64,000 bases of DNA from Actinoplanes couchii (GTDB lineage Bacteria > Actinomycetota > Actinomycetes > Mycobacteriales > Micromonosporaceae), in NCBI RefSeq assembly GCF_016862075.1, contig NZ_BOMG01000085.1, forward strand, positions 1-64,000. The letters run 5' to 3'. Positions 22,589-31,786 of this stretch are shown piece after piece. The notes beneath the pieces are model-generated. The model saw only the letters and a list, made by a program, of their open reading frames with translations. It ran no database searches and was not told the DNA's origin. A program made the position numbers and the translations under genes. Numbering within the stretch: position 1 is the stretch's first letter; the number at the start of each line of letters is the position of its first letter.

Positions 22589-23683
22589 CTATCCAGGCCA
22601 TCCACCGTTGTCGAGGAAATCGCGGATGACGCCCGCCGGGTTCGTGAGATCGAGCCCCTGGGCCTCCACCCACTCGTCCGAGTAGTAGGTGTCGGCGTAC
22701 CGTTCGCCGCCGTCACAGATCAGCGTGATCACCGATCCGGTCCGCCCGGCGGCGAGCATCTCGGCGATCAGCCGGAACGATCCCCACAGGTTGGTGCCGG
22801 TCGACCCGCCGAGTCGCCGGCCCAGCACGGCCGAGCCGGCCCGCATGGCGGCCAGTGAGGCGGCGTCCGGCACGTGGATCATCCGGTCCACCACCGAGGG
22901 CTGGAAGGACGGCTCGACGCGGGGCCGGCCGATGCCCTCGATGCGGGAGCCGGTGCCGGTCGCGACCGTCCAGTCGCCGGCGAGATAAGCCTGCCAGAAC
23001 GCGGACCCCTCGGGGTCGACAACGCAGACCTTGGTGTCCAGACGCTGGTACCGGGCGTACCGGCCGATGGTCGCGCTGGTCCCGCCGGTCCCGGCGCCCA
23101 TCACGATCCACGCCGGTACGGGATGCCGCTCCCGGCTCATCTGGTGGTGGATCGACTCGGCGATGTTGTTGTTGCCACGCCAGTCGGTGGCCCGCTCGGC
23201 GTAGGTGAACTGGTCCATGAAGTGCCCGCCGAGCTCGGCCGCGAGCCGTCGCGCCTCCGGCACCACCTGGGTCGCGTCCGGCACCAGGTGACATCGGCCG
23301 CCCTGGAACTCGATCAGCGAGATCTTCTCCGGCGACGTGGCGGCCGGCATCACCGCGATGAACGGCAGGCCCAGCATCCGCGCGAAGTACGCCTCGCTGA
23401 CCGCCGTGGATCCGGACGACGCCTCGACGACCGTGGTGCTCGGGCCGATCCAGCCGTTGCAGAGCGCGTAGAGGAACAGCGACCGGGCCAGCCGGTGCTT
23501 GAGGGAGCCGGTGGGGTGCGAGGACTCGTCCTTGAGGTACAGGTCGACACCCCACTCGGCGGGCAGCGGGAACGGCAGCAGGTGGGTGTCGGCGGACCGG
23601 TTGGCGTCGGCCTCGACCTGGCCGATGGCGGTGCGGGCCCAGTCCCGGGTGACGCGCTCGGTGCGCCCGAAGTCGGTGATCAT
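22589..23683 (-). CDS. PLP-dependent cysteine synthase-family enzyme (Cds1-like)
   Basis: 364 residues of the fold type II PLP family. The PLP lysine is in PTGSLKHRLA, the substrate loop in SSGSTAVSEA and the phosphate-binding loop in GAGTGGTSATIGRY. The sequence resembles the actinobacterial proteins described as L-cysteine desulfhydrase Cds1, which release sulfide from cysteine; cysteine or cystathionine synthesis cannot be excluded. Its ATG overlaps the stop of the Lrp-type regulator (ATGA), and Lrp proteins commonly sense amino acids, so cysteine-dependent control is likely (inference). Confidence 0.85.
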   Translation of the reverse strand: MITDFGRTERVTRDWARTAIGQVEADANRSADTHLLPFPLPAEWGVDLYLKDESSHPTGSLKHRLARSLFLYALCNGWIGPSTTVVEASSGSTAVSEAYFARMLGLPFIAVMPAATSPEKISLIEFQGGRCHLVPDATQVVPEARRLAAELGGHFMDQFTYAERATDWRGNNNIAESIHHQMSRERHPVPAWIVMGAGTGGTSATIGRYARYQRLDTKVCVVDPEGSAFWQAYLAGDWTVATGTGSRIEGIGRPRVEPSFQPSVVDRMIHVPDAASLAAMRAGSAVLGRRLGGSTGTNLWGSFRLIAEMLAAGRTGSVITLICDGGERYADTYYSDEWVEAQGLDLTNPAGVIRDFLDNGGWPG

Positions 23684-24129
23684 GCCTGCCCCGGCTGCGG
23701 CCGGTTCTCCCACTTGGTGGAGAGCGCGATCGCGGTCCGGGTCGAGGCCACCCCGGGGGCCCGGTTGATCCGCACGATCAGCTGCTCCAACTCCGCGATC
23801 GTGCCCACCCGCACGGTCAGCTGGTAGGACTCGACGCCGGCCATGAAATAGCAACTCTCCACCTCGGGCATGGCCCGCACGGCGGCGAGCACGTCGTCGG
23901 TGTCGGCACCGGAGTCCTCGATGATGCCGATCAACGCGGTGACACCGAGCCCGACCGCTTCGTGGTCGACGTCGGCCCGGTATCCCCGGATGGTCCCGGC
24001 GGCTTCGAGCTTACCGACCCGCTCGTGCACGGCGGGGGCGGAGAGCCCGACCTTGCGGGCCAGTTCGGCGTACGACGACCGGGCGTTCTCTCGTAGCAGG
24101 TCGATCAGCCGGAGGTCGATGGAGTCCAT
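23680..24129 (-). CDS. Lrp/AsnC-family transcriptional regulator
   Basis: 149 residues. The N-terminal helix-turn-helix (LRENARSSYAELARKVGLSAPAVHERVGKLEAAG) is followed by the RAM ligand-binding domain (about 65-140). These proteins form octamers and respond to amino acids. It is translationally coupled to the cysteine synthase-family gene downstream and is its likely regulator. The start is leaderless: TAGGGT (24137-24142) lies 7 nt upstream, with an AT-rich stretch behind it. Confidence 0.93.
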   Translation of the reverse strand: MDSIDLRLIDLLRENARSSYAELARKVGLSAPAVHERVGKLEAAGTIRGYRADVDHEAVGLGVTALIGIIEDSGADTDDVLAAVRAMPEVESCYFMAGVESYQLTVRVGTIAELEQLIVRINRAPGVASTRTAIALSTKWENRPQPGQA

Positions 24130-24342
24130 GCTTGAAACCCTAATCGGGTGGCGCTCCCACCTTCACGCCCGGTAGCGACGAATGGGAGGCAGGATAATGA
24201 CCACTGTCGCAATCGGGGCTTTTTCCGCATTTCACGGACTTGGTTCGGGGGCGGTGCTCTAATGGCTTTACGTCCCGATCGAGCATGCCGACACTCTCCG
24301 TGACCACCGGCCGCTCCAGATAACCGAACCGAGGAGGGGGTT

Positions 24343-24618
24343 GTGGACACTGGAGATCGTCTGCTGACACCGGGCGAGGTGGCCGCTTTGTTCCGCGTCG
24401 ACCCCAAGACGGTCACGCGATGGGCCGCCGCAGGCCGTATCGGCAGCATCCGCACTCCGGGTGGACACCGCCGATTCCGTGAATCCGAAGTTCGCGCACT
24501 ACTCGAAGGCGATGGTGTCATCGAGGAAATGCGCGAGGATGACGCCGCGAACAAGCCGAGGAACAACGGGCCGACCAATCCGGGGTCGGGTTACGGCCCG
24601 CCCAACGGACTCCGTTAG
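24343..24618 (+). CDS. bldC: BldC-like MerR-type developmental regulator
   Basis: 91 residues from a GTG preceded by GAGGAGG. The core LLTPGEVAALFRVDPKTVTRWAAAGRI followed by SIRTPGGHRRFRESEVRALL is nearly that of Streptomyces BldC, a DNA-binding protein with a MerR-type winged helix that oligomerises on direct repeats and times differentiation. BldC is normally about 68 residues; this one has an extra ~20-residue Asn/Gly/Pro-rich tail. The stop overlaps the stop of the convergent ubiX by 4 bp. Confidence 0.9.
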   Translation: MDTGDRLLTPGEVAALFRVDPKTVTRWAAAGRIGSIRTPGGHRRFRESEVRALLEGDGVIEEMREDDAANKPRNNGPTNPGSGYGPPNGLR

Positions 24619-25238
24619 CCGTTCCTCTCGCCCAATTCACCGGTCCATCTGCGAAAAAGCGTGTGGGGTACGCCCAACGCGTCGAGCACCTTACCGGCCA
24701 CGAAGTCGACCAGTTGTTGTGCGGTCGCGCCGGCTCCGGAACCATAAAATCCGGGGCTGGCCGGCAGCACCACGGCACCGGCATCGTGCAAGGCGATGAG
24801 GTGTTCCAGATGACTACGGGTGACCGGGGTTTCCCGGGGCACGACCACCGTGCGACGTCTTTCTTTCAGATTCACTTCGGCTGACCGCTGCAACAGGTCT
24901 TTCGACAAACCGATGGCTATTCCGGCGCACGCTGCCGTACTGGCCGGAACCACCACCATGCCGCGGGCCGGGTAGGAACCACTACTCGGACCCGCGGCGA
25001 GGTCGTTGGCGGGCCAGTAGGCCAGATCGCCGAGATCACGGCCGAGCCAGGCCGACACGTCGTCCTTCCAGTGCGCGTCCCGGACCGTCGCACCGGTCTC
25101 GTCCAGCAGGGTGAGCCGGGCCGCCCGGGAGATCACCAGGTCGACCGCCTCACCGGCGTCAAAAAGGCCGGTCAGGACCGCTTTCGCGTACGGGGTGCCG
25201 GACGCCCCGGAGACACCGACGATCCATGGTTCACGCAT
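24615..25238 (-). CDS. ubiX: UbiX-like flavin prenyltransferase
   Basis: 207 residues of the UbiX/Pad1 family: GVSGASGTPYAKAVL at the N-terminus (FMN phosphate loop), PASTAACAGIAIGLS in the middle, and VVVPRETPVTRSHLEHLIALHDAGAVVLP near the C-terminus. UbiX attaches a dimethylallyl group to FMN to make prenylated FMN, the cofactor of UbiD decarboxylases. A ubiD gene lies 1.6 kb away on the same strand, with mqnP and the dead sigma pair between, which supports a joint role in menaquinone synthesis by the futalosine route. Confidence 0.92.
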   Translation of the reverse strand: MREPWIVGVSGASGTPYAKAVLTGLFDAGEAVDLVISRAARLTLLDETGATVRDAHWKDDVSAWLGRDLGDLAYWPANDLAAGPSSGSYPARGMVVVPASTAACAGIAIGLSKDLLQRSAEVNLKERRRTVVVPRETPVTRSHLEHLIALHDAGAVVLPASPGFYGSGAGATAQQLVDFVAGKVLDALGVPHTLFRRWTGELGERNG

Positions 25239-25254
25239 GTGGTCAAGTGTGCCG

Positions 25255-25654
25255 CTACTTCGGCGTGAACCCGGCCGACGTGGGGAACGCCTCTTCCAGC
25301 GGATACCAGCCGTCGTCGCTCTCCAGGTCCGCCGCCACCACCGTCGAGTCGAAGATCTTCCGGATCTCGGCAGGCGGCAGATCCGACCCGCTGACGTACA
25401 GATAACGGTTGCCGAGCAGCGACCTCCCGCAACCGCCGTCGCCCGGCCCGGTGGATCCGGGCGGTGGTCCGGTCCCGGGACACCTCGAAGGCCTCGGCGA
25501 TCTCGTACCCGCCGGTCCGGTAGCCGTGGAACGCGAAGGCCACGCCGGAGACGCTCGGCGAAGGAGCCGGACCGTCGGGGAGCACGTCCTCGACCCCGTA
25601 CCGGGGCGGCGGCGCGCCGGTCTCGGCCTCGTTCAGCAGATCAGGCAGCGACAT
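25255..25654 (-). pseudogene. Broken partner gene of an ECF sigma factor
   Basis: The 5' part (MSLPDLLNEAETGAPPPRYG) resembles the short cytoplasmic N-terminus of proteins encoded after SigE-type ECF sigma factors. The frame then degrades. The true C-terminus (RYLYVSGSDLPPAEIRKIFD, later DGWYPLEEAFPTSAG) appears in a different frame and ends at a TAG at 25255-25257. At least one frameshift and probably a deletion of the membrane helix separate the two parts. Confidence 0.65.
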
Positions 25655-25947
25655 GACGGGCCTCCCGCTCGGCCCGCTCAGGCCGAGGATCTGGCGGAGC
25701 GCGTCGAGACCGCGCGACGTGTAGACCTTGACGGTGCCTTCCGGGCACTTCAGCGCGGCCGCGGTCTGCTGCACGCTGAGCCCCTCCAGGAGCGCAGCAC
25801 CAGCACCGCCCGCTGCTTGGCCGGCATGGCCGAGAGTACCGCGTCCTCAGCCAGTCGGCAGTCGCCACAGGTGAGGTACGCGAGCCCCCGGAACGCCTCC
25901 ATCCGCGCCGCGGCGAACTCGCGGAACTCGGCCTCACTATCGCTCAC
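25655..25947 (-). pseudogene. ECF (SigE-type) sigma factor remnant
   Basis: It starts at a GTG (25947) with EAEFREFAAARMEAFRGLAYL, the start of sigma region 2. After GDCRLAEDAVL it jumps directly to region 4 (SAMPAKQRAVLVLRSW), so most of region 2 and the linker are gone. One base is missing near 25790; the next frame restores the helix-turn-helix QQTAAALKCPEGTVKVYTSRG. The sigma frame then runs into the next gene without a stop. It is not functional as a sigma factor. Confidence 0.8.
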
Positions 25948-25988
25948 GCGCGTCAGACGGAGATCGAGGCCGATCGGGTTACACGTTT

Positions 25989-26882
25989 CTAGAAAAAGAT
26001 CAGGTCCAGTACGGCGAAGACGAACAGCGCGATCGCGACGAAGCCGTTGGCGGTGAAGAACGCCCGGTTGACCTTGGACAGATCGTTCTCGGTCACCACC
26101 ACGTGCTGGTAGATCAGCGCCCCGGCGGTCAGCACCAGTCCCGCCCACCACAGCCAGCTCAGCCCCACCAGCTGGCCGAACCAGACGTAGAAGCCGAAGG
26201 TCAGCACGTGGGTGACGCTGGAGATGCGCAGGGCGGTCCGCACGCCGAACCGGGCCGGGGTGGAGTGCACCCCGATCTCCCGGTCCACCTCGACGTCCTG
26301 GCAGGCGTAGATGATGTCGAACCCGCCGATCCAGAGACCGACCGCGACACCCAGCACCCAGGCCGGCCACGAGCCCTGGAACGTGCCGGTGATCGCCAGC
26401 CAGGCGCCGACCGGGGCCACCGCCTGGGCCAGCGCGAGCACGTAGTGCGGGAAGTTCGTGAAGCGCTTGGCGTACGGATAGACCACCAGCGGGATCACGG
26501 CGAGCGGCGAGAGCACCAGGCAGAGCGGGTTGAGCAGCCCGGCCGCGATGATCAGGATCGCCAGCGAGACCAGGGCCCCGGTCCACGCGGTGCGCACACT
26601 GACCGCGCCGGTGACCAGCTCCCGGTTCTTCGTCCGCGGGTTGAGGGCGTCGATCTTCCGGTCCAGGATCCGGTTGGCGGCCATCGCGAAGGTACGCCCG
26701 GACACCATCGCGATCGTGACCAGCACGAGGTCCAGCCAGTGCTCGCCGACGCTGTCGTCGATGGACCGGATCGCGACCAGCGACGACAGGTAGGCGAACG
26801 GCAACGCGAAGATCGAGTGCTCGATCATCACCAGCCGCAGGAACGCCTTGACCTTGCCGGGCTTCTCGTCGAGCGCTGTCAC
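25989..26882 (-). CDS. mqnP: UbiA-family prenyltransferase of menaquinone synthesis
   Basis: About 297 residues with eight to nine membrane helices. The first prenyl-diphosphate/Mg site is NRILDRKIDALNPRT and the second is DIIYACQDVEVDREIG, both typical of UbiA proteins. It attaches a polyprenyl chain to the aromatic futalosine-route intermediate (MqnP role). The GTG start at 26882 overlaps the stop of ubiD (GTGA), so the two are made together. MenA-like activity in the classical pathway is the alternative. Confidence 0.88.
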   Translation of the reverse strand: MTALDEKPGKVKAFLRLVMIEHSIFALPFAYLSSLVAIRSIDDSVGEHWLDLVLVTIAMVSGRTFAMAANRILDRKIDALNPRTKNRELVTGAVSVRTAWTGALVSLAILIIAAGLLNPLCLVLSPLAVIPLVVYPYAKRFTNFPHYVLALAQAVAPVGAWLAITGTFQGSWPAWVLGVAVGLWIGGFDIIYACQDVEVDREIGVHSTPARFGVRTALRISSVTHVLTFGFYVWFGQLVGLSWLWWAGLVLTAGALIYQHVVVTENDLSKVNRAFFTANGFVAIALFVFAVLDLIFF

Positions 26883-28339
26883 AGCCCGTATTCCTTCCAC
26901 CGCTTGTCCACCAGGCCGACCACCTCGGGAGACATCTTCATCGACTCCGGCCACTCCCGCGTGTAGCCCTCGCTGGGCAGCTTACGGGTGGCGTCGACCC
27001 CCGCCTTCCCACCCCAGAACTGCTGGTAGGAGGAGTGGTCCAGGTGGTCCACCGGCCCCTCGGTGAGCAGCAGGTCACGGGAGTAGTCGACGTTGCCGAA
27101 CGCCCGGAACGCGACCTCGTGGTAGTCGTGCACGTCACAGTCCTCGTCGACCACCACGATCAGCTTGGTCAGCGACATCAGGTGCGCGCCCCAGACCGCG
27201 TTCATCACCTTCTGCGCGTGTTTCGGATAGCGCTTGCGGATCGACACGATCAGGCAGTTGTGGAAGACCCCGGCGGCCGGCATGTCGTAGTCGACGATGT
27301 CCGGGATCAGGATCTTGAGCAGCGGCTGGAAGATGCGCTCGGTGGCCTTGCCCAGCCCGTGGTCCTCCTGCGGCGGCTGGGACGTGACGATCGAGTGGTA
27401 GATCGGCTTCTTGCGCATCGTCATCGTCTCGATGTGCAGCACCGGGAACGGCTCGACCGGGGTGTAGAAGCCGGTGTGGTCACCGAACGGGCCCTCCGGC
27501 AGGCGCTCCCCCGGCTCCAGGTAGCCCTCCAGCACGATCTGCGACGACGCGGGCACCTGCAGCGGCACGGTCAGGCAGTCCACCATCTCGATCCGCTCGC
27601 CCTTGAGGAAGCCGGCGAACAGGTACTCGTCGATGTCGCCGGGCAGCGGCGCGCTGGCCGAGTAGGCCACCACCGGGTCGGCACCGATCGCGATGGCGAC
27701 CGGCAGCCGCTGGCCCAGGCGCTCGGCCACCGCGTGGTGCGCGGTCGAGTCCTTGTGGATCTGCCAGTGCATGCCCAGCGTGTTCTTCGAGTGCTGCTGC
27801 AGCCGGTAGAGGCCGAGGTTGCGCTTGCCGGTCTCCGGGTGCTTGGTGTGGGTCAGCCCGAAGTTGTGGAAGATGCCGCCGTCACCGGGCCAGACCTGCA
27901 GGCCGGGCAGCAGGCCGAGGTCGACGTCGTCGCCCTTGAGCACGACCTCCTGGCACTCCGCGGTCTTGACCTTCTTCGGCGGCAGGGACTTGAGCTGGAG
28001 CACCTTGCCGATGCCCTCCCGGATGCCGGACCAGCCGACCGGCAGCTCCGGTTTCGCCAGGTCGCCGATGCGGGCGCCGATCTCGTCCAGGTGGTCGACG
28101 CCGAGCGCCATCGCCATCCGCTTCTCGGTGCCGAACAGGTTGATCACCAGCGGCATCTCGCCCCGGGTCGGCTTCTCGAAGAGCAGCGCCGGACCACCGG
28201 CCCGCACCGTCCGGGTCACGATCTCGCTGATCTCCAGCGTCGGATCCACCGGCACTTTCACTCGACGCAGCTCACCCGCGGCCTCGAGGGCGGCGATGAA
28301 GCTCTGCAGATCGGCATAGGGGAATCCACGCGGCGCCAT
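26879..28339 (-). CDS. ubiD: UbiD-family prFMN-dependent decarboxylase
   Basis: 486 residues, the usual UbiD length. Family landmarks are PALLFEKPTRGEMPLVINLFG at the N-terminus, the prFMN/metal-binding middle (NLGLYRLQQHSKNTLGMHWQ), and the catalytic region GYLEPGERLPEGPFGDHTGF with the conserved Glu/Arg. It decarboxylates an aromatic acid using the cofactor made by UbiX. With mqnP overlapping downstream and ubiX nearby, the likely substrate is the dihydroxynaphthoate intermediate of futalosine-type menaquinone synthesis. A GGGGGTC site precedes the ATG. Confidence 0.92.
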   Translation of the reverse strand: MAPRGFPYADLQSFIAALEAAGELRRVKVPVDPTLEISEIVTRTVRAGGPALLFEKPTRGEMPLVINLFGTEKRMAMALGVDHLDEIGARIGDLAKPELPVGWSGIREGIGKVLQLKSLPPKKVKTAECQEVVLKGDDVDLGLLPGLQVWPGDGGIFHNFGLTHTKHPETGKRNLGLYRLQQHSKNTLGMHWQIHKDSTAHHAVAERLGQRLPVAIAIGADPVVAYSASAPLPGDIDEYLFAGFLKGERIEMVDCLTVPLQVPASSQIVLEGYLEPGERLPEGPFGDHTGFYTPVEPFPVLHIETMTMRKKPIYHSIVTSQPPQEDHGLGKATERIFQPLLKILIPDIVDYDMPAAGVFHNCLIVSIRKRYPKHAQKVMNAVWGAHLMSLTKLIVVVDEDCDVHDYHEVAFRAFGNVDYSRDLLLTEGPVDHLDHSSYQQFWGGKAGVDATRKLPSEGYTREWPESMKMSPEVVGLVDKRWKEYGL

Positions 28340-28388
28340 GACCCCCAGTCTCCGTCACTGCTGATCCGCCGACGGCGTTGGGGGGTTC

Positions 28389-29231
28389 ATGAAGCTGCGG
28401 AACGTGACCCATTGGTGCCTGGTGACCGTTCTGGCCGCCGGAGCTCCGGCGACAGCGGCCCCGGAGACCCAGTTGCCCGAATGCGAACCGGGGAAGGCGT
28501 CCACCACGGCGCCGGCTTCCGCCGCGAGCCCGGCCAGCCCGGGAGCCTGCCGGGCGGCCCCGCCGGTGGAGTCCGCGAAGGTCGCCGTCACCCCGAGCGG
28601 CTACCACCATCTCGGCGCCGGGACGGCCGGCGAGTGGGGTGGGGTGTCCGGCCGGTTCTCGGTGGTCAAGGGCGGGGTCCGGGCGCAGACCTACGACTTC
28701 CTGGTCGCCCGGTTCATGGCGAAGAAGGAGATGGGCGCCGGCCGGGTCGCCTGGCTGGAAGCGGGCTGGGCGGAGACCGGCTGGGCCTCCCCCGGCCGCC
28801 AGCACGTCTACACGTTCAACACCAACACCAACCGCTGGCAGTTCTACGACCAGTACGCGGTACGCCCCGGCGACCAGGTGTGGCTGGACATCAGCGGGGA
28901 CCGTACCGGGCTGTGGCGGGCCTGGCTCTGGTGGAACAACAGGTGGAACCTGCTCACCCAGCAGCGGCTGCCGATCGGCGCGACGGCACAGATCGAGCAG
29001 TACGTCGAGGTGCACGTGGACGCCACCCGGCCGACCCGGCTGGACATGCCGAAGGTGACCGTGGACAACGTGCGGCTGCGGCCGGCCGGCGGGGGCCCGG
29101 CCCGGTACTGGCGCGACGACGTCGCGACCCTGACCGGAACGGCCCCCGGCGAACAGCAGAAGCGGGGCGGTTTCTGTCTGGACTGGCAGACCCGGTACGA
29201 CACCTGGTCCACCGCGAACTGCGCCGATTGA
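28389..29231 (+). CDS. Secreted protein of unknown function
   Basis: 280 residues with a signal peptide (to about residue 24, APATAA), then an Ala/Ser/Pro-rich linker with two cysteines, and a Trp-rich beta domain (HHLGAGTAGEWGGVSGRFSV, WLWWNNRWNLL). Two more cysteines lie in the last 20 residues, so a disulfide with the N-terminal pair is plausible. No family was recognised; the Trp and Tyr content suggests carbohydrate binding, which is inference. GGGGGG lies upstream of the ATG. It converges with ccsB, the stops being adjacent. Confidence 0.75.
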   Translation: MKLRNVTHWCLVTVLAAGAPATAAPETQLPECEPGKASTTAPASAASPASPGACRAAPPVESAKVAVTPSGYHHLGAGTAGEWGGVSGRFSVVKGGVRAQTYDFLVARFMAKKEMGAGRVAWLEAGWAETGWASPGRQHVYTFNTNTNRWQFYDQYAVRPGDQVWLDISGDRTGLWRAWLWWNNRWNLLTQQRLPIGATAQIEQYVEVHVDATRPTRLDMPKVTVDNVRLRPAGGGPARYWRDDVATLTGTAPGEQQKRGGFCLDWQTRYDTWSTANCAD

Positions 29232-30176
29232 TCAGCCGGCGTTGGCGTACGAGTGCAGGCCCTCGAAGAACAGGTTCACGCCGAACAGGTTCATCAGCAT
29301 CGTCACGAAACCGACGATCGCGATCCAGGTGGCGGTGGTCCGCTTCACACTCGGGGTGGCCCGGGCGTGCAGGTAGGCGGCGTAGACGATCCAGGAGATG
29401 AACGCCCACACCTCCTTCGGGTCCCAGCCCCAGTAGCGGCCCCAGGACGCCTCGGCCCACAGCGGCCCGGCGATCAGCGCACCGAACGTGAACAGCGGGA
29501 ACGCGAACGCGTGCAGGCGGAAGGTCAGTCGCTCCAGCACCCCGGCGTCACCGATGTGGCGGCCCAGGGTGAACGGGAAGGTGCGCTTGCCGGCGTCCCA
29601 GCCGTCCTTGATCAGGAACGTCAGCGCCGGCACCACACCGACCAGGAAGATCCCGGACGAGATGATGATCGTGGAGACGTGGAAGACGTACCAGTACGAC
29701 TCCAGGGCGGGCACCAGCGGGCCGACCGGGGTGTAGGCGACCAGCGCGGCCGCGCCCAGCAGCACCACCAGGGTCAGGCTGGCGAACAGGCCCAGGTGCC
29801 GGACGGCCGGCTTGCGGATCAGCACACCCACCCAGACCGCGGAGCCGATCAGCGCGGTGGACAGGATGTACTCGTACATGTTGCCCCAGGGCATCCGGTC
29901 GGCCGCGATGCCGCGCGTGACCGTGGTGCCCAGGTGCAGGGCGAGACCGAGGATGTTCAGCCCGACCGCGATCAGGCCGATCAGGTCGCCCTTGGACCGC
30001 TTCGCCGGCGGTTCCGGGATCTCTTCAAGAGGCGCTCCGGCCCCGACCAGCTGCCGGTTGGCGGCCTTGCCGATGTGACTGCGTTTGCCGAACGCGTACT
30101 CCCCGGCGTAGCAGACCATGGCGGCCAGGTAGGCCAGCACGGTCAGTGCCATCAGCTGATTGGACAACTCCGCCAT
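29232..30176 (-). CDS. ccsB: Cytochrome c biogenesis protein CcsB/ResC-like heme handler
   Basis: 314 residues with eight membrane helices and the Trp-rich heme-handling motif SWGRYWGWDPKEVW. Conserved His residues flank it (YVFHVSTIIISS and AAYLHAR). With ResB it forms the system II synthase that carries heme across the membrane and attaches it to apocytochrome c. The ATG overlaps the ResB stop by one base (TGATG). It is the last gene of the hemL-phosphatase-resA-ccdA-resB-ccsB operon. Confidence 0.93.
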   Translation of the reverse strand: MAELSNQLMALTVLAYLAAMVCYAGEYAFGKRSHIGKAANRQLVGAGAPLEEIPEPPAKRSKGDLIGLIAVGLNILGLALHLGTTVTRGIAADRMPWGNMYEYILSTALIGSAVWVGVLIRKPAVRHLGLFASLTLVVLLGAAALVAYTPVGPLVPALESYWYVFHVSTIIISSGIFLVGVVPALTFLIKDGWDAGKRTFPFTLGRHIGDAGVLERLTFRLHAFAFPLFTFGALIAGPLWAEASWGRYWGWDPKEVWAFISWIVYAAYLHARATPSVKRTTATWIAIVGFVTMLMNLFGVNLFFEGLHSYANAG

Positions 30177-31786
30177 CAGCGTTTCCCTTCTTGTATCTGC
30201 CGGGTGAGCGCCGCGAACTCATCGCCGAACCCTGGATAGTCGGTGCGTGGAAGGCCACCGGACTCGATCACGCTACCGCCCGCCGGTTCACCGTCGGCGG
30301 GGAGAGCGGGGAGAACCCGGAACCAGACGCGGCGCCGGTGCACGTAGAGCGACAGCATCAGCCCGATCAGCCCGACGATCGAACCGATCAGCAATGACAC
30401 CTTGGTCGGGTCGTGCCGGATGGACAGTGTGGCGAACCGCTGGGTGCCGACGAACTCCAGTGTGGTCCCGTCGTCCAGGGTCCACTTCTCGCCCGGGCGC
30501 AGCACGTAGGGCCGCTCGCCGCTGATCTTCTGGAGATCACCGTCGGCGATCTTCTCGCGGTTCAGGGCGTACACCGAACCGGGTTTGCCGGAGTCCAGGC
30601 CCAGGTCACCGCGGTAGGCGGAGAGGTACAGCACCGGATTGTCCTCGGCCGGGAACTGGGAGAGGGCGCTGCCATCGGTGCCACCGGTCGGCAGGAAGAC
30701 CCCCTCGAAGCCCATCTGCAGCTTCGGGTCACGTTCGCCGTTCGGGTCGACGTTGACGTCCGGGAACTGAACGACACCCTCACTGGTCATCATCAGGTCG
30801 GTGGGCAGGAACGGCACCGTCGCGGTCTGCTGGGCACCGAACCGGTCGGTGAAGCGCAGGACCGGGGCGTACCCCTGGCCGATCAGGTTGATGGTGGCGC
30901 CGTCGAGCCGCAGCGGGTCGTTGACGGTGAACCGCCGCTGGCGGTAGTCGCCGCCCTCCTCGCTCACATCGACACTCGCCTCGAACGACTTCGGTTGCCC
31001 GGTGGTCTGGAAGGTGGACTCGAAATCGGTCATCCGCATGCAGAAGACCGGCAGGTCACCGGCCTCCACCCGGGGGCCGAGCACCGACTCGTCGAACTGT
31101 GGCAGAGCGCTGCAGAAGCCCTGGTCCTGGCCCTCGACCAGGAGACGGTTGGCGTGCCAGCCGTACCAGTGGCCGAAACCGACCCCGATCAGCACCCCGA
31201 GCATGGCGATGTGGAAGAAGAGGTTGCCGGTCTCCTTCAGGAAGCCCTTCTCGGCCGAGACCGTCCAGCCCTCCGGGGTTTCCCGGGCCCGGGTCCGCCA
31301 ACGGTTGCGGCGCAGCGTCTTCGCGATCTCCGCGGCCGCGGCCGCGGGATCCTCCGGGCGCCGGATTCCGCTCTCGTGGTGCGGTAGGCGTTCCATCCGC
31401 TTGGGTGCCTGCGGCGGTACGGCCGTCAGAGCGCGCGCGTGCTCCCGCACCCGGGGCAGCACACATCCGACGAGTGACGTGAAGAGCAGCAGGTAGATCG
31501 CCGCGAACCAGGGCGAGGCGTAGACGTCGAAGGCGAAGAACCGGTCCAGCGCCGGGGCCAGCTTCGGGTTGTTCGTGAAGTACTCGGCGACCCGCTCCCG
31601 GTTCACCCCCCGCTGCGGGAAGATCGAGCCGGGCACCGCCGCGACCGCGAGCAGGAAGAGCAGGACCAGCGCGGTACGCATGCTGGTCAGCTGGCGCCAC
31701 GAGTTGCGCAGCAGCGCCCAGAGCCGGTTCGGTCGTTTCGGCCGGGGCGCCTCGGCGGTGGCCGGCCGGTCCTCGACGACTGTCAC
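30176..31786 (-). CDS. resB: Cytochrome c biogenesis protein ResB
   Basis: About 536 residues from the GTG at 31786. There are three N-terminal membrane helices (ALVLLFLLAVAAVPGSIF, WFAAIYLLLFTSLVGCVLP, FFHIAMLGVLIGVGF), a ~270-residue extracytoplasmic domain (about 200-470), and a last helix (VSLLIGSIVGLIGLMLSLYV). This is the ResB layout; it pairs with CcsB for heme ligation. The start overlaps the ccdA stop (GTGA). Confidence 0.92.
   Translation of the reverse strand: MTVVEDRPATAEAPRPKRPNRLWALLRNSWRQLTSMRTALVLLFLLAVAAVPGSIFPQRGVNRERVAEYFTNNPKLAPALDRFFAFDVYASPWFAAIYLLLFTSLVGCVLPRVREHARALTAVPPQAPKRMERLPHHESGIRRPEDPAAAAAEIAKTLRRNRWRTRARETPEGWTVSAEKGFLKETGNLFFHIAMLGVLIGVGFGHWYGWHANRLLVEGQDQGFCSALPQFDESVLGPRVEAGDLPVFCMRMTDFESTFQTTGQPKSFEASVDVSEEGGDYRQRRFTVNDPLRLDGATINLIGQGYAPVLRFTDRFGAQQTATVPFLPTDLMMTSEGVVQFPDVNVDPNGERDPKLQMGFEGVFLPTGGTDGSALSQFPAEDNPVLYLSAYRGDLGLDSGKPGSVYALNREKIADGDLQKISGERPYVLRPGEKWTLDDGTTLEFVGTQRFATLSIRHDPTKVSLLIGSIVGLIGLMLSLYVHRRRVWFRVLPALPADGEPAGGSVIESGGLPRTDYPGFGDEFAALTRQIQEGKR

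Noticed and set aside
27035..29401. Long plus-strand frame across ubiD
   Set aside because: Antisense shadow of the well-supported ubiD gene; its second half also crosses a real plus-strand gene in another frame.
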